Source: Dolomedes plantarius
Taxonomy: Eukaryota > Arthropoda > Arachnida > Araneae > Dolomedidae
Length of the DNA: 64,000 nucleotides
NCBI GenBank assembly: GCA_907164885.2
Contig: OU015499.1
Location: forward strand, 157,197,925 to 157,261,924
Reading direction: 5' to 3'
In this document: positions 1 to 9,693 of the stretch, piece after piece
How positions within the stretch are numbered: position 1 is the first letter of the stretch
How the letters are laid out: the number at the start of each line of letters is the position of its first letter
Position numbers and translations under genes: made by a program
The notes under the pieces: generated by a model
The model's input: only the letters and a program-made list of their open reading frames with translations
Databases searched by the model: none
What the model was told of the DNA's origin: nothing

Positions 1-1100
1 TCAAATATTACTTTGACCGCACACTACAAAAAAAACAAAACAAACAAAAATAGAAAAAAAAATTAAACCCTCCAATTAAAATAATAAAAGATAAATTAAT
101 GTAAAGCAAAATAGACAAATGCGAAAATTAATTCAGTCTCGAAATAAAGCCATAAAATATTTATTTCCATATTATACACATTTATTTCCTCATTTACGGA
201 ACACAGCAGATGTAGATAAATGCAGAAAAATCTTAAAAATTAAAATTTAATATTAGGCAAAAACAAACATAAGAAGTATTGCATAAATCTCATTTCAGGA
301 CAACCTTCCCTGCTATGTAAACAGGTATAATGACACTTTCATAATTATTTATGGAAAGCTATACAACAATAAAAATATTTATCAATGGCAATATTTTTTT
401 TTAACTTCAAACACTTTGGTGGGTCAAGTATCCAATAAAAAAACGTAGACAGAAAAATATTAAATTAATTCCAAAACATCATTCCGTGCTGCGTCTCTCA
501 TTAAAAAAACACGTACCGTAAAATCTTGAGAATAAAACGCACTTTTTTCACATTTTAGCCCGCAAAAATGAGGGTGCGCATTATACCCGTGAACATAAAA
601 AGTATTTTTAAACATTGATTAAACGAAAAAGATGAGCTGCATTCTCTTGAAAATGATTAAGACAGATAATTTCACAGTATTGTTTGTTTTGAATTAAAAA
701 CTTAGGTATTTTTTGTACCGAATTTGACGTTTTCGTTTATTTTTATTAAAAAATTTATTTATGTTAAAAACATATTTGTGCAATTTTTAAATAAAATATT
801 TAAAAGTTATGGACGCGTATTATAGTCGAATTTTAATTTTTTCCGAAAATTTCTCGCAAAATTAAGCATGCGAATTATACACGTGTGCGTATTATTATCA
901 AGATTTTACGGTTTGTCAAAACTAACTTTGAATTTCAACTTTCAAGGACAGTTTCCCCACGCCAGGGTAAAAATATTTCTTTGCGCCAACCATCATGTTT
1001 CTTATGATAGTAGAGTTGGTTACATCCCTGAATGGGCAGGAAGATACCTTTTCATCTGTCCTCAAGTCATAAACCTATCTCTCATACCCTTCTAGAGAAA
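1..1100. repeat. Left part of segmental duplication copy A
   Basis: Non-coding AT-rich DNA that aligns with 35955-36484 followed by 38310-38880. The two copies share the opening run, the zinc-finger flank and most intervening words, with many substitutions and small indels. The alignment breaks only where copy B carries a Harbinger-like element, so A's bases near 528-540 represent its unoccupied target. No gene is visible here. The 75-codon open frame at 868-1095 has no coding features I recognise. Confidence 0.85.
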
Positions 1101-1300
1101 GTGTTTTTCTTTTAAAATTAACCTCTGTAAAAAATACTTTCTCACATGTTATAGTACAATCGAAAGCTCTATCTTGTGTATGGATACTTTTTATAAATAA
1201 TCCAGTTTAGAAAACAATTTCTCACAAATAGTGCACACCAAAAGTCTATCTTTCATGGATAAGGAGATGCGTTTTCAAATTCCCCCGTCGAGAAAATTTC
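1101..1300 (-). pseudogene. Decayed C-terminal zinc fingers of gene A
   Basis: Directly downstream (minus strand) of the stop of the 15-finger gene, the sequence still reads as finger remnants. A GNLKTHLLIH segment equivalent to the intact last finger of the paralogue at 39021 is followed by two more degraded units with missing cysteines and stops. A small indel around 1301-1320 shifts frame and ends the A protein early. These look like older fingers eroding from the 3' end of the array. Confidence 0.6.
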
Positions 1301-2635
1301 TCACGTACAGTGTAGGGGATGTTTCTCTTCTGTGTGGATGCGAAAATGTCGTTTTAAATGACTCCGCATAGAAAATCTTTTCTCACATACTGTGCAGGCG
1401 AAAGGTTTCTCTCCTGTGTGTGTGCGGAGATGTTGTTTTAAAGCATCCCCTTTAGAAAATCTTTTCTCACATACTGTGCAGGCGAAAGGTTTCTCTCCTG
1501 TGTGGATGCGGAGATGTGTTTCTACAGTACTCTGTTGAGAAAATCGTTTCTCACATACAGGGCAGGCGAAAGGTTTCTCTCCTGTGTGGGTGCGGAGATG
1601 TCCTTTTAAATGACTCCACATAGAAAATCTTTTCTCACAGACTGTGCAGGCGAAAGGTTTCTCTCCTGTGTGGGTACGGAGATGTCTTTCTAAAGTACTC
1701 CGTTGAGAAAATCTTTTCTCACATACAGTGCAGTCGAAAGGTTTCTCTCCTGTGTGTGTGCGGAGATGTCGTTTTAAAGTACCCCCTTTAGAAAATCTTT
1801 TCTCACATACTGTGCAGGCGAAAGGTTTCTCTCCTGTGTGGATGCGGAGATGTGTTTCTAAAGTACTCTGTAGAGAAAATCGTTTCTCACATACAGGGCA
1901 GGCGAAAGGTTTCTCTCCTGTGTGGGTGCGGAGATGTTCTTTTAAATGACTCCGGTAAGAAAATCTTTTCTCACATACAGTGCAGGTGAAAGGTTTCTTT
2001 CCCGCGTGGGTGCGGAGATGTGTTTCTAAATTACATTGGTGACAACATCGTTTCTCACATGTAGGGCAGGCGAAAGGTTTCTCTTCTGTGTGGATGCGGA
2101 GATGTGTTTCTAAATTCCTCTGTTGAGAAAATCGTTTCTCACATGTAGGGCAGGCGAAAGGTTTCTCTCCTGAGTGGGTGCGGAGATGTACTTTTAAATG
2201 ACTCCGGCGAGAAAATCTTTTCTCACATACAGTGCAGGTGAAAGGTTTCTCTCCCGTGTGGGTGCGGAGATGCGTTAATAAATAACTGTGTTGAGAAAAT
2301 CTTTTCTCACATACAGTGCAGTCGAAAGGTTTCTCTCCTGTGTGTGTGCGGAGATGTCGTTTTAAAGCACCCCCTGCAGAAAATCTTTTCTCACATACTG
2401 TGCAGCCGAAAGGTTTCTCTCCTGTGTGGATGCGGAGATGTGTTTCTAAATTACTCTGTTGAGAAAATCGTTTCTCACATGTAGGGCAGGCGAAAGGTTT
2501 CTCTCCTGTGTGTGCGCGGCGATGTGTTTTTAAAGCACTCTGCACAGAAAATCTTTTCAAACATATAGTACAAGTGAAAGGTTTTTCTCTATTGGTACAG
2601 AGAGGATTATCAATAAGGTGGAACGAATGATTCAT
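1301..2635 (-). CDS. Poly-C2H2 zinc-finger protein, 15 fingers (copy A)
   Basis: A 444-residue protein made almost entirely of Krueppel-type C2H2 fingers joined by TGEKPF linkers (variants SGEKPF, TEEKPF, AGKKPF). After a short N-terminus (MNHSFHLIDNPLCTNREKPF) there are 15 fingers of 28 residues with the CX2CX12HX3H spacing. Known family role: sequence-specific nuclear DNA binding. No KRAB, BTB, ZAD or other effector domain is visible in this exon. The ATG at 2635 matches the start of the paralogue at 39995. Weak AG acceptors lie just upstream, so a 5' exon encoding another domain is possible. Finger 7 has CC where the others have the FS of KRFS. Fingers 2-5, 6-8, 9-12 and 13-15 form a repeated block pattern, and a frameshift near 1310 removes the last finger present in the paralogue. 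Target sequence unknown. Confidence 0.85.
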   Translation of the reverse strand: MNHSFHLIDNPLCTNREKPFTCTICLKRFSVQSALKTHRRAHTGEKPFACPTCEKRFSQQSNLETHLRIHTGEKPFGCTVCEKRFSAGGALKRHLRTHTGEKPFDCTVCEKRFSQHSYLLTHLRTHTGEKPFTCTVCEKRFSRRSHLKVHLRTHSGEKPFACPTCEKRFSQQRNLETHLRIHTEEKPFACPTCEKRCCHQCNLETHLRTHAGKKPFTCTVCEKRFSYRSHLKEHLRTHTGEKPFACPVCEKRFSLQSTLETHLRIHTGEKPFACTVCEKRFSKGGTLKRHLRTHTGEKPFDCTVCEKRFSQRSTLERHLRTHTGEKPFACTVCEKRFSMWSHLKGHLRTHTGEKPFACPVCEKRFSQQSTVETHLRIHTGEKPFACTVCEKRFSKGDALKQHLRTHTGEKPFACTVCEKRFSMRSHLKRHFRIHTEEKHPLHCT

Positions 2636-2640
2636 ATTTC

Positions 2641-2976
2641 AGGAAGCTAACTGCGAGAATTATCCTTTGAAAACTAAACTTGAATATTTCTTCTTGGATG
2701 TGCGGCGGAATCTGTTCACTGGAACTTATCTATATGTGAATGAGATATATTAACACTGTAACATCACGCTTTTTTCGTAATTTTCATGTGATTTCAACAG
2801 CAATATAAATTTTTGTGTCAGGATATGTGATATCTATAAACAAAGATGTTATAAATTATGTTCTGGGTAAATGAAGTTACGGAGCACTTTAAATTTAATG
2901 CAATTTGGTCACGAGTTTCCTCACGCATTCGTATTTTCTTTTGTCGTGGTAGATCATAAGGAGCAGAGATTTGATA
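2641..2976. other. 5' flank of zinc-finger gene A
   Basis: Non-coding flank aligning with 40000-40590 in copy B, which has an extra stretch near 40090-40345. It would contain the promoter or upstream intron of the minus-strand zinc-finger gene. I see no convincing TATA box or exon. It ends at the TA target of the Tc1 element. Confidence 0.6.
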
Positions 2977-3142
2977 TACACTCATGGACAATAAAATTAG
3001 CGCACCAAGAAATAATTGCGGGATCGTAAAGAAACTTGCATTGAAGGTACATGTCGGGGAGATATGCAAATGATTAGAAATGCACCGTGATTGCGCATTA
3101 CGTATAGCAGGAAGAGGGCGTTGAACATCGTACTCTGTGGAG

Positions 3143-3149
3143 TATAAAA
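3143..3149 (+). promoter_or_regulatory. TATA-like box of the Tc1 transposase
   Basis: TATAAAA, 62 bp upstream of the transposase ATG and inside the 5' untranslated part of the element. Spacing is compatible with a short leader. Prediction from sequence only. Confidence 0.4.
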
Positions 3150-3210
3150 CAGGTAACCAAAGCTTGTTTGAGTGTGCTGAATCATTTACAAAGGAAGAGC
3201 TGAGATAGAC

Positions 3211-4236
3211 ATGCCATTACGCCGTGTTCGAAGACAATATAAGCAGTTGTCACAGTTTGAGAGGGGGAGAATCGTCGGGATGATGGAAGCTGGGTGGTCA
3301 GCTAGGCGAGTAGCTCGTCAATTAGGCCGCTCTGATTGTGTTGTGAGGAGGTGTTGGGACCAGTGGACCCGAGAGATGTCATGTACACGAAGACCAGGCT
3401 CAGGACGCCCTCGACAGACCAGTCGTCGAGAAGACCGCCACATCGTAAGAAATGCACGCGTACAGCCAACTGCTTCATCGGCCGCCATCCAGGCACAGGT
3501 AGCACCTTCACTAGGGGCCTCTGTGTCTTCTCGAACCATACGAAGGAGCCTGGCTGAAGGACAGTTGGTATCGCGGCGCCCCTTACATGTGCTGCCCTTG
3601 ACGCCCACCCATCGACGCCTCCGTTTGGAGTTTTGCCGCACACGAGGAAACTGGACTGCAGCGGAATGGAACCAGGACGTCTTTAGCGACGAATCTAGAT
3701 TCAATCTCGGCAGTGATGACAATCGTGTTCGTGTGTGGAGAGCCCGTGGTGAACGCTTCAATCCTGCCTTTGCTGTACAGCGACACATCGCTCCCACAGC
3801 TGGTGTGATGGTATGGGGTGCCATTGCCTACAATACACGGTCACCCCTAGTATTGTACCGTGGCACCATGACAGCCCAGCGGTATGTTCATGAAATCCTG
3901 CAACCACATGTGTTGCCACTCATGCAACGGCTCCCAGGAGCCATTTTTCAACAAGACAGTGCTCGGCCTCATACGGCAAGGGTGTCACAAGACTGTCTCC
4001 GCACTGTTACTACCCTTCCTTGGCCTGCCCGATCCCCAGATTTGTCTCCAATCGAGCATATCTGGGATTATTTGGGACGACGAGTTGGGTATCCCACGAG
4101 TTTGAACGAACTAGAGGCAAGGTTACAGCAAATACGAAACGAAATGTCTCAAGACATCATACAGAACTTGTATGACTCAATGCCCGATCGTATCGCATCG
4201 TGCATTCGCGCTAGAGGGGGTCCAACGGAGTATTAA
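3211..4236 (+). CDS. Tc1-family transposase, intact
   Basis: A 341-residue transposase catalysing cut-and-paste movement of its own element. The N-terminus (about residues 10-60, with FERGRIVGMMEAGWSARRVA) is the first helix-turn-helix for terminus recognition, followed by the GRPR-like GSGRPRQ hook near 64-70 and a second helical domain. The catalytic DDE residues appear as D160 (VFSDESRF), D249 (IFQQDSARPHTA) and E282 (SPDLSPIEHIWD). I count 32 residues between the second D and the E, two fewer than in canonical DD34E Tc1 proteins. No stop or frameshift interrupts it, and length is normal for the family (about 340). Open frames on the opposite strand (3302-3824) are shadows. The intact ORF and clean termini suggest a recent insertion. 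Confidence 0.95.
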   Translation: MPLRRVRRQYKQLSQFERGRIVGMMEAGWSARRVARQLGRSDCVVRRCWDQWTREMSCTRRPGSGRPRQTSRREDRHIVRNARVQPTASSAAIQAQVAPSLGASVSSRTIRRSLAEGQLVSRRPLHVLPLTPTHRRLRLEFCRTRGNWTAAEWNQDVFSDESRFNLGSDDNRVRVWRARGERFNPAFAVQRHIAPTAGVMVWGAIAYNTRSPLVLYRGTMTAQRYVHEILQPHVLPLMQRLPGAIFQQDSARPHTARVSQDCLRTVTTLPWPARSPDLSPIEHIWDYLGRRVGYPTSLNELEARLQQIRNEMSQDIIQNLYDSMPDRIASCIRARGGPTEY

Positions 4237-4622
4237 CTCCTCTGTTCTTTTGCCTTTTTCTCTGAAAAAAATTATCCCTTTTCTTTGATTTTCTTATCAT
4301 TTACTTATATCAAAGTACTCATTACGTATGTAAAATTTCGTTTCATTTTGACGACTCCTTCTTGGTGCGCTAATTTTTTTGTCCATGAGTGTATTTCGGT
4401 TTGTAGGGATCTCCATAAAACTTCTGCTATCGGCCCGATCAATGATGGATAAGTATTGTTAATATTTTCCATTTTTATTTATTTAGTTGTCCATAATTAA
4501 AAATAATTTCACCCTTAAAATTAATACTCCGAGAAATTCCACAGAAAAACATCTGATGAAAAAACTCGGGTTAACATCAGGTTAAAAAGTTCATATATCT
4601 AGAAATTGCATACATAAAATTA

Positions 4623-5955
4623 CGAGGGTTATTCTTTTTCAAGGTCCGATAGGTCGCTAAATGAAAATCAGAGTCCGGATGAAGAAAATATTATATGGAA
4701 CAATGTGATACAACATTAAGCTACTTTTCGACGTAATCGCCGTTCCGATTCATACATTTGTCGTGGCGTGGTACCAATTTTCCAATACCTTCATCATAGA
4801 AAGCAGCCGCCTGTGTTTTCAGCCAATTCTGTACGCTGGTCTGCAGCTCGTTGACTGTGGCGAATTTTTGTCCTCCTAGCCAACGTTTCATGTGGGCAAA
4901 GAGATGAAAATCTGAGGGAGCCAAGTCAGGACTGTATGGGGGGCGATCAAAAACTTCCCATCCAAAAAGTTCCAGGAGGATCTTTGTGTAACTGCAGTGT
5001 GCGGCCTCGCATTGTCATGTAGAAGGACAATGCCTGACGACAACATTCCTCTTCTCTTGTTCTGAATTACCCTTTGAAGACGTTGAAGTGTCTTGCTGTA
5101 CGAAGCTGCATTAATGGTTGTGCCACGTGGCATGAATTCCACCAAGAGAACACCTTTACGGTCCCAAAACACTGTAGCCATACCCTTTTTGGTGGAGAAC
5201 GTGCGCTTGAACTTCACTGGTTTGCGATTCGCGGAGTGTGAATGCATCCACTGTTTGGATTTCTCTTTCGTTTCTTCAGTTTCGTAATGGACCCATGTCT
5301 CATCTCCTGTGACAATTTTGTCCAAAAACTCATCTCCGTCGTGATGGTAGCGCTGGAGGAAGGTTAATGCGGCGCCCATTCGCTGAGTTTTGTGATGGTC
5401 AGACAGCATCTTGGGAACCCGTCTCGCGCAGAGTTTGCGGTACTCGAGTCTTTCACTCACAATGGTATAGAGAGCTGACCGTTAAATTTCCGGAAACAAA
5501 TCACTCAACCCAGAAATTGTGAACCGACGACTTCCGCGAATCGCCTGATCCACGCGCTGAACAAGATCATCGGTTGACACTGGCTTCTTTCCCTGGCTGC
5601 CTGCATCATAAACATCTGTGCGTCGAGCATCAAAGTTACTGCACCATTTCCGCACTTTGCCGTCAGACATGAACGTTTCTACGTACACTTTACTCATTCG
5701 TCTATGAATTTCAGCTGCATTGCTTACTTCAGCATGCAGAAATCGAATGACTGAACACAACTCACATTTGGCGGGAGACTATTTTTCGAAGAATGTTTAT
5801 GTGCTCCCTACGTACTCAGAAATGACAACCGCGAATCGGCGAGTTCCCCTGGCCAACTACAGACACAGCGCAAGACGTCTGCGCACAGATCTAGCGGATT
5901 TTAACCGAAGCTTTCCTTTACCGACCCATCGGACCTTGAAAAAAAATAGCCCTCG
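4623..5955 (-). mobile_element. Mos1-type mariner element, inactivated
   Basis: A 1333-bp element with imperfect inverted termini. The left begins CGAGGGTTATTCTTTTTC and the right end reads CGAGGGCTATTTTTTTTC in reverse complement; both run on into AAGGTCCGAT. TA lies at 4621-4622 and 5956-5957. Copy B keeps a single TA at 40821-40822 in the matching flank, an exact empty site. The transposase lies on the minus strand and is broken. Confidence 0.93.
4721..5770 (-). pseudogene. mariner transposase pseudogene
   Basis: Three collinear pieces of a mariner transposase of normal total length. The N-terminal part (5760-5482) contains FLHAEVSNAAEIHRRMSKVY and the linker region FTISGLSDLFPEI. An in-frame TAA at 5482-5484 follows, and the same frame resumes (5460-4888) with the catalytic signatures TGDETWVHYE and LLHDNARPHTA. 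A one-base frameshift near 5000 then moves the third catalytic segment (YSPDLAPSDFHLF) into the frame of 4924-4721, which ends in the expected CMNRNGDYVEK-type tail. Motifs fit a DD34D enzyme. The start region lacks a clean ATG. With a nonsense codon and a frameshift this copy cannot encode an active enzyme. Confidence 0.9.
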
Positions 5956-6015
5956 TATTATAGGAAATAAATATGTGGCTTATAGTTTTATTTAGGCCTA
6001 TTTGTTTGGACTGTA

Positions 6016-7320
6016 CAGGGTGGCTAATAAATACTGTAACACTCCAAAAAATAAGAGTTAATTTTAATCATTTGGAAAAACAATTTATCTATCTATTTGT
6101 GTGATTGGCAACTTTTTGTAAACGCAGACGATTTTTGTTTAAAGTAAAACACGTAGAACATTTTTAAAGATGGAAGCCAAAAGGTTAATGGTTAAACAGC
6201 TTTTTGATCGCGGATTTTCTGCATGTAAAATATTTAAGCAATTAAAATGCCATGGTTTTAATAGGACGTTTATATATAGGACTATAAATCGATTATTGGA
6301 TACCAATAGCTGTAAAGATCGACCAAGGTCCGGTCGTCCACGCACTGTTCGTACAAAAGAACGTATCAAAAGAATTCGTGAAAAGATATGAAGAAATCCA
6401 CAACGTTCTGCAAATAAAATGGCTGCAGAAGAGAACATCAGTCGCAGAACTATGCAACTTATCATAAATGAAGACCTGGGTTTTCGCCCTTATCGCAAAA
6501 GAAAAGTTCCAGGTTTGACTACTGCACAAATAGTAAAAAAGTTACAAAGATGTAAGAAATTGCTGAACCGGCACGGTAGCAAAAGTGTTGAAAAAATAAT
6601 TTTCTCTGATGAGAAGCTGTTTTGTACAGAACAAAGTTATAATGCTAAAAATGATGTTGTATATTCAGCAACCTTCGAGGATATACCTGAAAATCTTCGA
6701 ACTGTTAAACGCTTTCAGAACAAGAATTCTGTTATGGTTTGGGCTGCAGTGTCACACAATGGAAAACTGCCTCTGAAATTCATCGATAAAGGGGTAAAAA
6801 TCAATGCTGAATATTACAAACAGGAAGTATTGGCTACACGTTTATTACCACATGCTAACAGATTGTATCCCAAAAAGAATTGGATATTTCAGCAAGATTC
6901 TGCACCGTCCCACCTATCCAAAACAACACAGGAATGGCTCCATGCCAATTGCCCGAAGTTTATCAAGCAAGAAGATTGGCCACCTTCTTCACCAGATCTA
7001 AATCCTTTAGACTATTGCAGTTGGGGGATTTTAGAGTCTAAAGTAAATGCTAAGCAGCACAGAAGTTTGGACTCCCTCAAAGCTTCCATACGGAGTGAAT
7101 GGGACAAATTACCTCATAAAATGATTCGTGCCACAATAGGACAGTGGCGTAAGAGATTATATTTAGCAATCGATAAAGATGGCGGTCGATTCGAGTAAAA
7201 TTATTTCATGGTAAACTTTCATGTATAATGTTCATAATATTGTTGTATTTTCCATTTTCTATTTCATCTGTGTGTAATTAAATGATTCGATATTTGTCAC
7301 AGTATTTATTAGCCACCCTG
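6016..7320 (+). mobile_element. DD37D (maT-like) IS630-Tc1-mariner element
   Basis: A 1305-bp element with about 22-bp near-perfect inverted termini beginning CAGGGTGGCTAATAAATACT. TA lies at 6014-6015 and 7321-7322. Copy B has one TA at 40882-40883 in the same flank, giving an exact empty site. It carries a single transposase reading frame interrupted by one stop codon. Confidence 0.93.
6170..7198 (+). pseudogene. DD37D transposase with one in-frame stop
   Basis: A frame of 343 codons, including stops, that starts at ATG 6170. Residues 1-73 hold the HTH (MVKQLFDRGFSACKIFKQL) and a GRPRTVRTK hook. An in-frame TGA at 6389-6391 interrupts it, and the same frame continues to 7198. Catalytic residues, numbering through the stop, are D147 (IIFSDEKLF), D243 (IFQQDSAPSHL) and D281 (SPDLNPLDYCSW). 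I count 37 residues between the last two, matching the DD37D/maT group of the IS630-Tc1-mariner superfamily. Only the single nonsense codon breaks it. A truncated product could start at the ATG at 6419 but would lack the DNA-binding domain. Confidence 0.88.
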
Positions 7321-7949
7321 TAGTTTGTCGGCTGCAGATATTTTTCACCACGCTCACTCCACATTTTAATTCGAATGCTGTGTACATACAAACATTAGAA
7401 TTGACAATAGTATAAATTCTTCACTCTCTTTCTGTTCATTTACTGTGGAGTAAGTGCTTTAATTTGATTCTTCAAATAATCTGAATCAAACATATCAAAA
7501 CAGTTATCTGCGGACTTCTTTTGGTGTATGACATGTACCTCAGGTGCGTTTAATGCTTTATTTGTACATTTCTAAGATCTTTTCCTATTTTAAATCTATT
7601 TTCCAGGAAAAAAAAGCGGCTTTCAAGTGGCAGTGCTGGGTGATTGCTGTTAACTAAAGTTTAATATAATGAGAGAAATTTTTGAAAAAAAATTGGTATT
7701 TTTTTATAAATCTATTTAAAAACATATTGGTATATTCGAATTTCTTATAGTTTACATTTTTGTTATCAATTTTTTTAAAAATTTATTAATTTTATGGTTG
7801 GCGGGAAGTGTTTTTAAGTTTTTTAATCAAAATTCAATTGTTCTAAAAATTATTTCTGCATTTTTGTATTGCTGCAAAACTTTTCAAACAATTTTATATA
7901 TCATGACATTAAGAATAATTCGAATTACATTCTGATTATCTTGAGATAC

Positions 7950-8116
7950 CTTTATACTGGATAATAAAAGAAATAAAACTGTTGTGTGATTTAGAGAATA
8001 TTGGAAAACCATTTTGTTCTTAAAGGATAATGCAATCTCATAACATTTTTCAATTTTGGGTATAAAGTCAAATGATTTCAAGATATCCACAGAGAATGTA
8101 ATTCTTTTGGTCAGAA
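7950..8116 (-). CDS. Candidate internal exon, unidentified gene
   Basis: Minus-strand open segment of 167 nt with an AG acceptor immediately before 8116 and a GTATCT donor after 7950 (ATAAAG|GTATCT). It encodes about 55 residues, including VDILKSFDFIPKIEKCYEIA and SLNHTTVLFLLLSSIK, with normal amino-acid composition. The segment is also open in copy B (41384-41600) with few changes. No ATG begins it, so it can only be an internal exon or a chance open frame. I do not recognise the family. A possible preceding exon at 8208-8303 has good splice-like ends but an in-frame TGA. Confidence 0.3.
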
Positions 8117-8879
8117 CTCTTCAATACAGTGAAGTGTTACAGGAAATCAGATGAAGATTAAACTATACATACTATAACACTTCTTGGTTAGAGAAAATCA
8201 TACCCACCTTCAGATAGTAAAGCAGTTGTCAATTTAAATATTTTTTCATGATATAGTATGAAGTATTTTATTCTTCAGTCATAAACGCTTGCTCTCAGAA
8301 AACCTGCAAAACTTCAATACTATATTTAACAAAACAGTAATTAAAGAAACACATTTACATAGTATACAAAACATTAAAAATTGCACGAATTAAATTTTTT
8401 AAAGGATAAGTAAATTAAAAACAAAATCTGCAGTCAAAATTCCCTACGTAATGAAATTTAAACTGTTTAGTCTATAGACAAACATGTTATAAAATTTTTA
8501 TAAATTACAACCCCTAAACTATTTTTCCTTTTCAAACTAAGAAAATTTCACAGATTATATATGTAATAAAAATTTAAATCCTTAGAAGTAATACACTTGA
8601 GAAGAATAAGAAAGAGTAATTTTTCTCTATTTTGTACACATAAGCTCAGGTGAGGATACCGTCAAAACATTTAGTATCTTTATTTCGAGAAAACATGACA
8701 AAAAGAGAATGATAATCCATAACAAATGAGTTATTGATACTTTCAAAATAAATTGTACAGCAAAATTCTTTTATATAAATCTCATTGGAGTATGAGATAT
8801 TTAGACTGGTATACGGCAGTTAATAATAATGGAATGCTGAACTTATACCAGAATGCAAAAAAAAAAACATAAAACTTAC

Positions 8880-9091
8880 GACTGCTGAGTGTGTAAGGTG
8901 TGGATCAGGAATATTTGGAACTATTAAAACATAGCCACCCATTTGGTGAGGTAGAGAGTTACAATCAATAACATTTATGATTCGATTAGAGAGTACAAGA
9001 GACTGATTATATTCTGCCTTCATTGGAAGTGAATTAGTTAGAAGTACAGCACAGGTCAGAGTAATAACACGTGCCAGAGGTGGAGGTACCT
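8880..9091 (-). CDS. Candidate exon with consensus GTAAGT donor
   Basis: Minus-strand open stretch of 212 nt that ends exactly at a perfect GTAAGT donor (8874-8879) and starts after a CTAAG acceptor-like site (9092-9093). The translation reads like a folded protein: it contains VITLTCAVLLTNSLPMKAEY, NRIINVIDCNSLPHQMGGYV and LIVPNIPDPHLTHSAV. In copy B (about 42290-42490) the same segment has a frame-disrupting change and a stop, and the donor's GT is lost (TTAAGT), so B appears decayed while A is intact. It lies on the same strand as the candidate exon at 7950-8116, about 760 bp upstream. Gene identity is unknown to me. Confidence 0.4.
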
Positions 9092-9693
9092 CTTAGTCAT
9101 CTATCAATTTGCCAACACATACATCGAAACACTCATTCATGCATTTCATCATAGAACATCAGAGAAAAAGGAATTTTATTTAAATTTCATTAACTTTATC
9201 TACAAACTTCCAGTGTTCTTTAAGAGATTTTGATAAAATTCAGAGCCACTTAAAGGTATCTCAACAAAATCATAACTTAGATGTCACTCAGGAGATATAA
9301 AAGTGGTAAAATAAGGTGCAAGAAAATGCCACGCAACACTACGAATATGCTAACACAAATTCGCATTAAGTTTTGAACACGATTGCATATATTCCTATGA
9401 ATACAAATATTACATTCTGACAATTTTAAATTACAATGCTCAGGACATGTTAAATTTTTCAAGGAGATACTACACTTAATTCGGAATTCTCTGAATTTCC
9501 GACAATTGAAAACTTTTTTTTCTCCTCGCATTGATTTTTTTTGTATTGGAAGTCTTCAGTCATCTATATTTATTCCTACAGAATCAAAGCGAGAAATAAT
9601 TCTCATATATTAGTGAGAAGCAAAGAGATTTAATATTCGCAAAAATCTAAGGATTTTTATTCGAACACAGAGGCAACTAGACATTTGCCTGTA

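Larger units (their letters stand above)
2979..4391 (+). mobile_element. Tc1-like transposon, apparently complete
   Basis: A 1413-bp element bounded by inverted termini beginning CACTCATGGACAA (2979) and ending in its reverse complement (4391); the arms extend about 30 bp to the GCGCACCAAG motif. It is flanked by TA at 2977-2978 and 4392-4393. Copy B at 40586-40600 reads straight across with a single TA at 40592-40593, an exact empty site. The single transposase gene is intact and a TATA-like TATAAAA lies at 3143-3149, so this copy may be autonomous. Confidence 0.95.
7323..9640. repeat. Segmental duplication A/B block with gene remnants
   Basis: Aligns with 40884-43050 of copy B over its whole length with scattered substitutions and small indels. 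No mobile element was recognised inside. Minus-strand open stretches with splice-like ends occur here (see the candidate exons at 7950-8116 and 8880-9091). The rest is AT-rich and shows nothing coding. Confidence 0.8.

Noticed and set aside
1341..2560. Regular repeats at 84-bp spacing reminiscent of a CRISPR-like array
   Set aside because: The repeat translates as C2H2 fingers with TGEKPF linkers; spacing is 28 codons and the variable parts are helix residues.
3302..3824. Minus-strand open frames of 113 and 168 codons
   Set aside because: Overlap the intact Tc1 transposase on the other strand and have no recognisable content.
7884..8090. 68-codon frame treated as a complete small protein
   Set aside because: Begins with GTG and runs through a likely splice donor; better explained as part of an internal exon.
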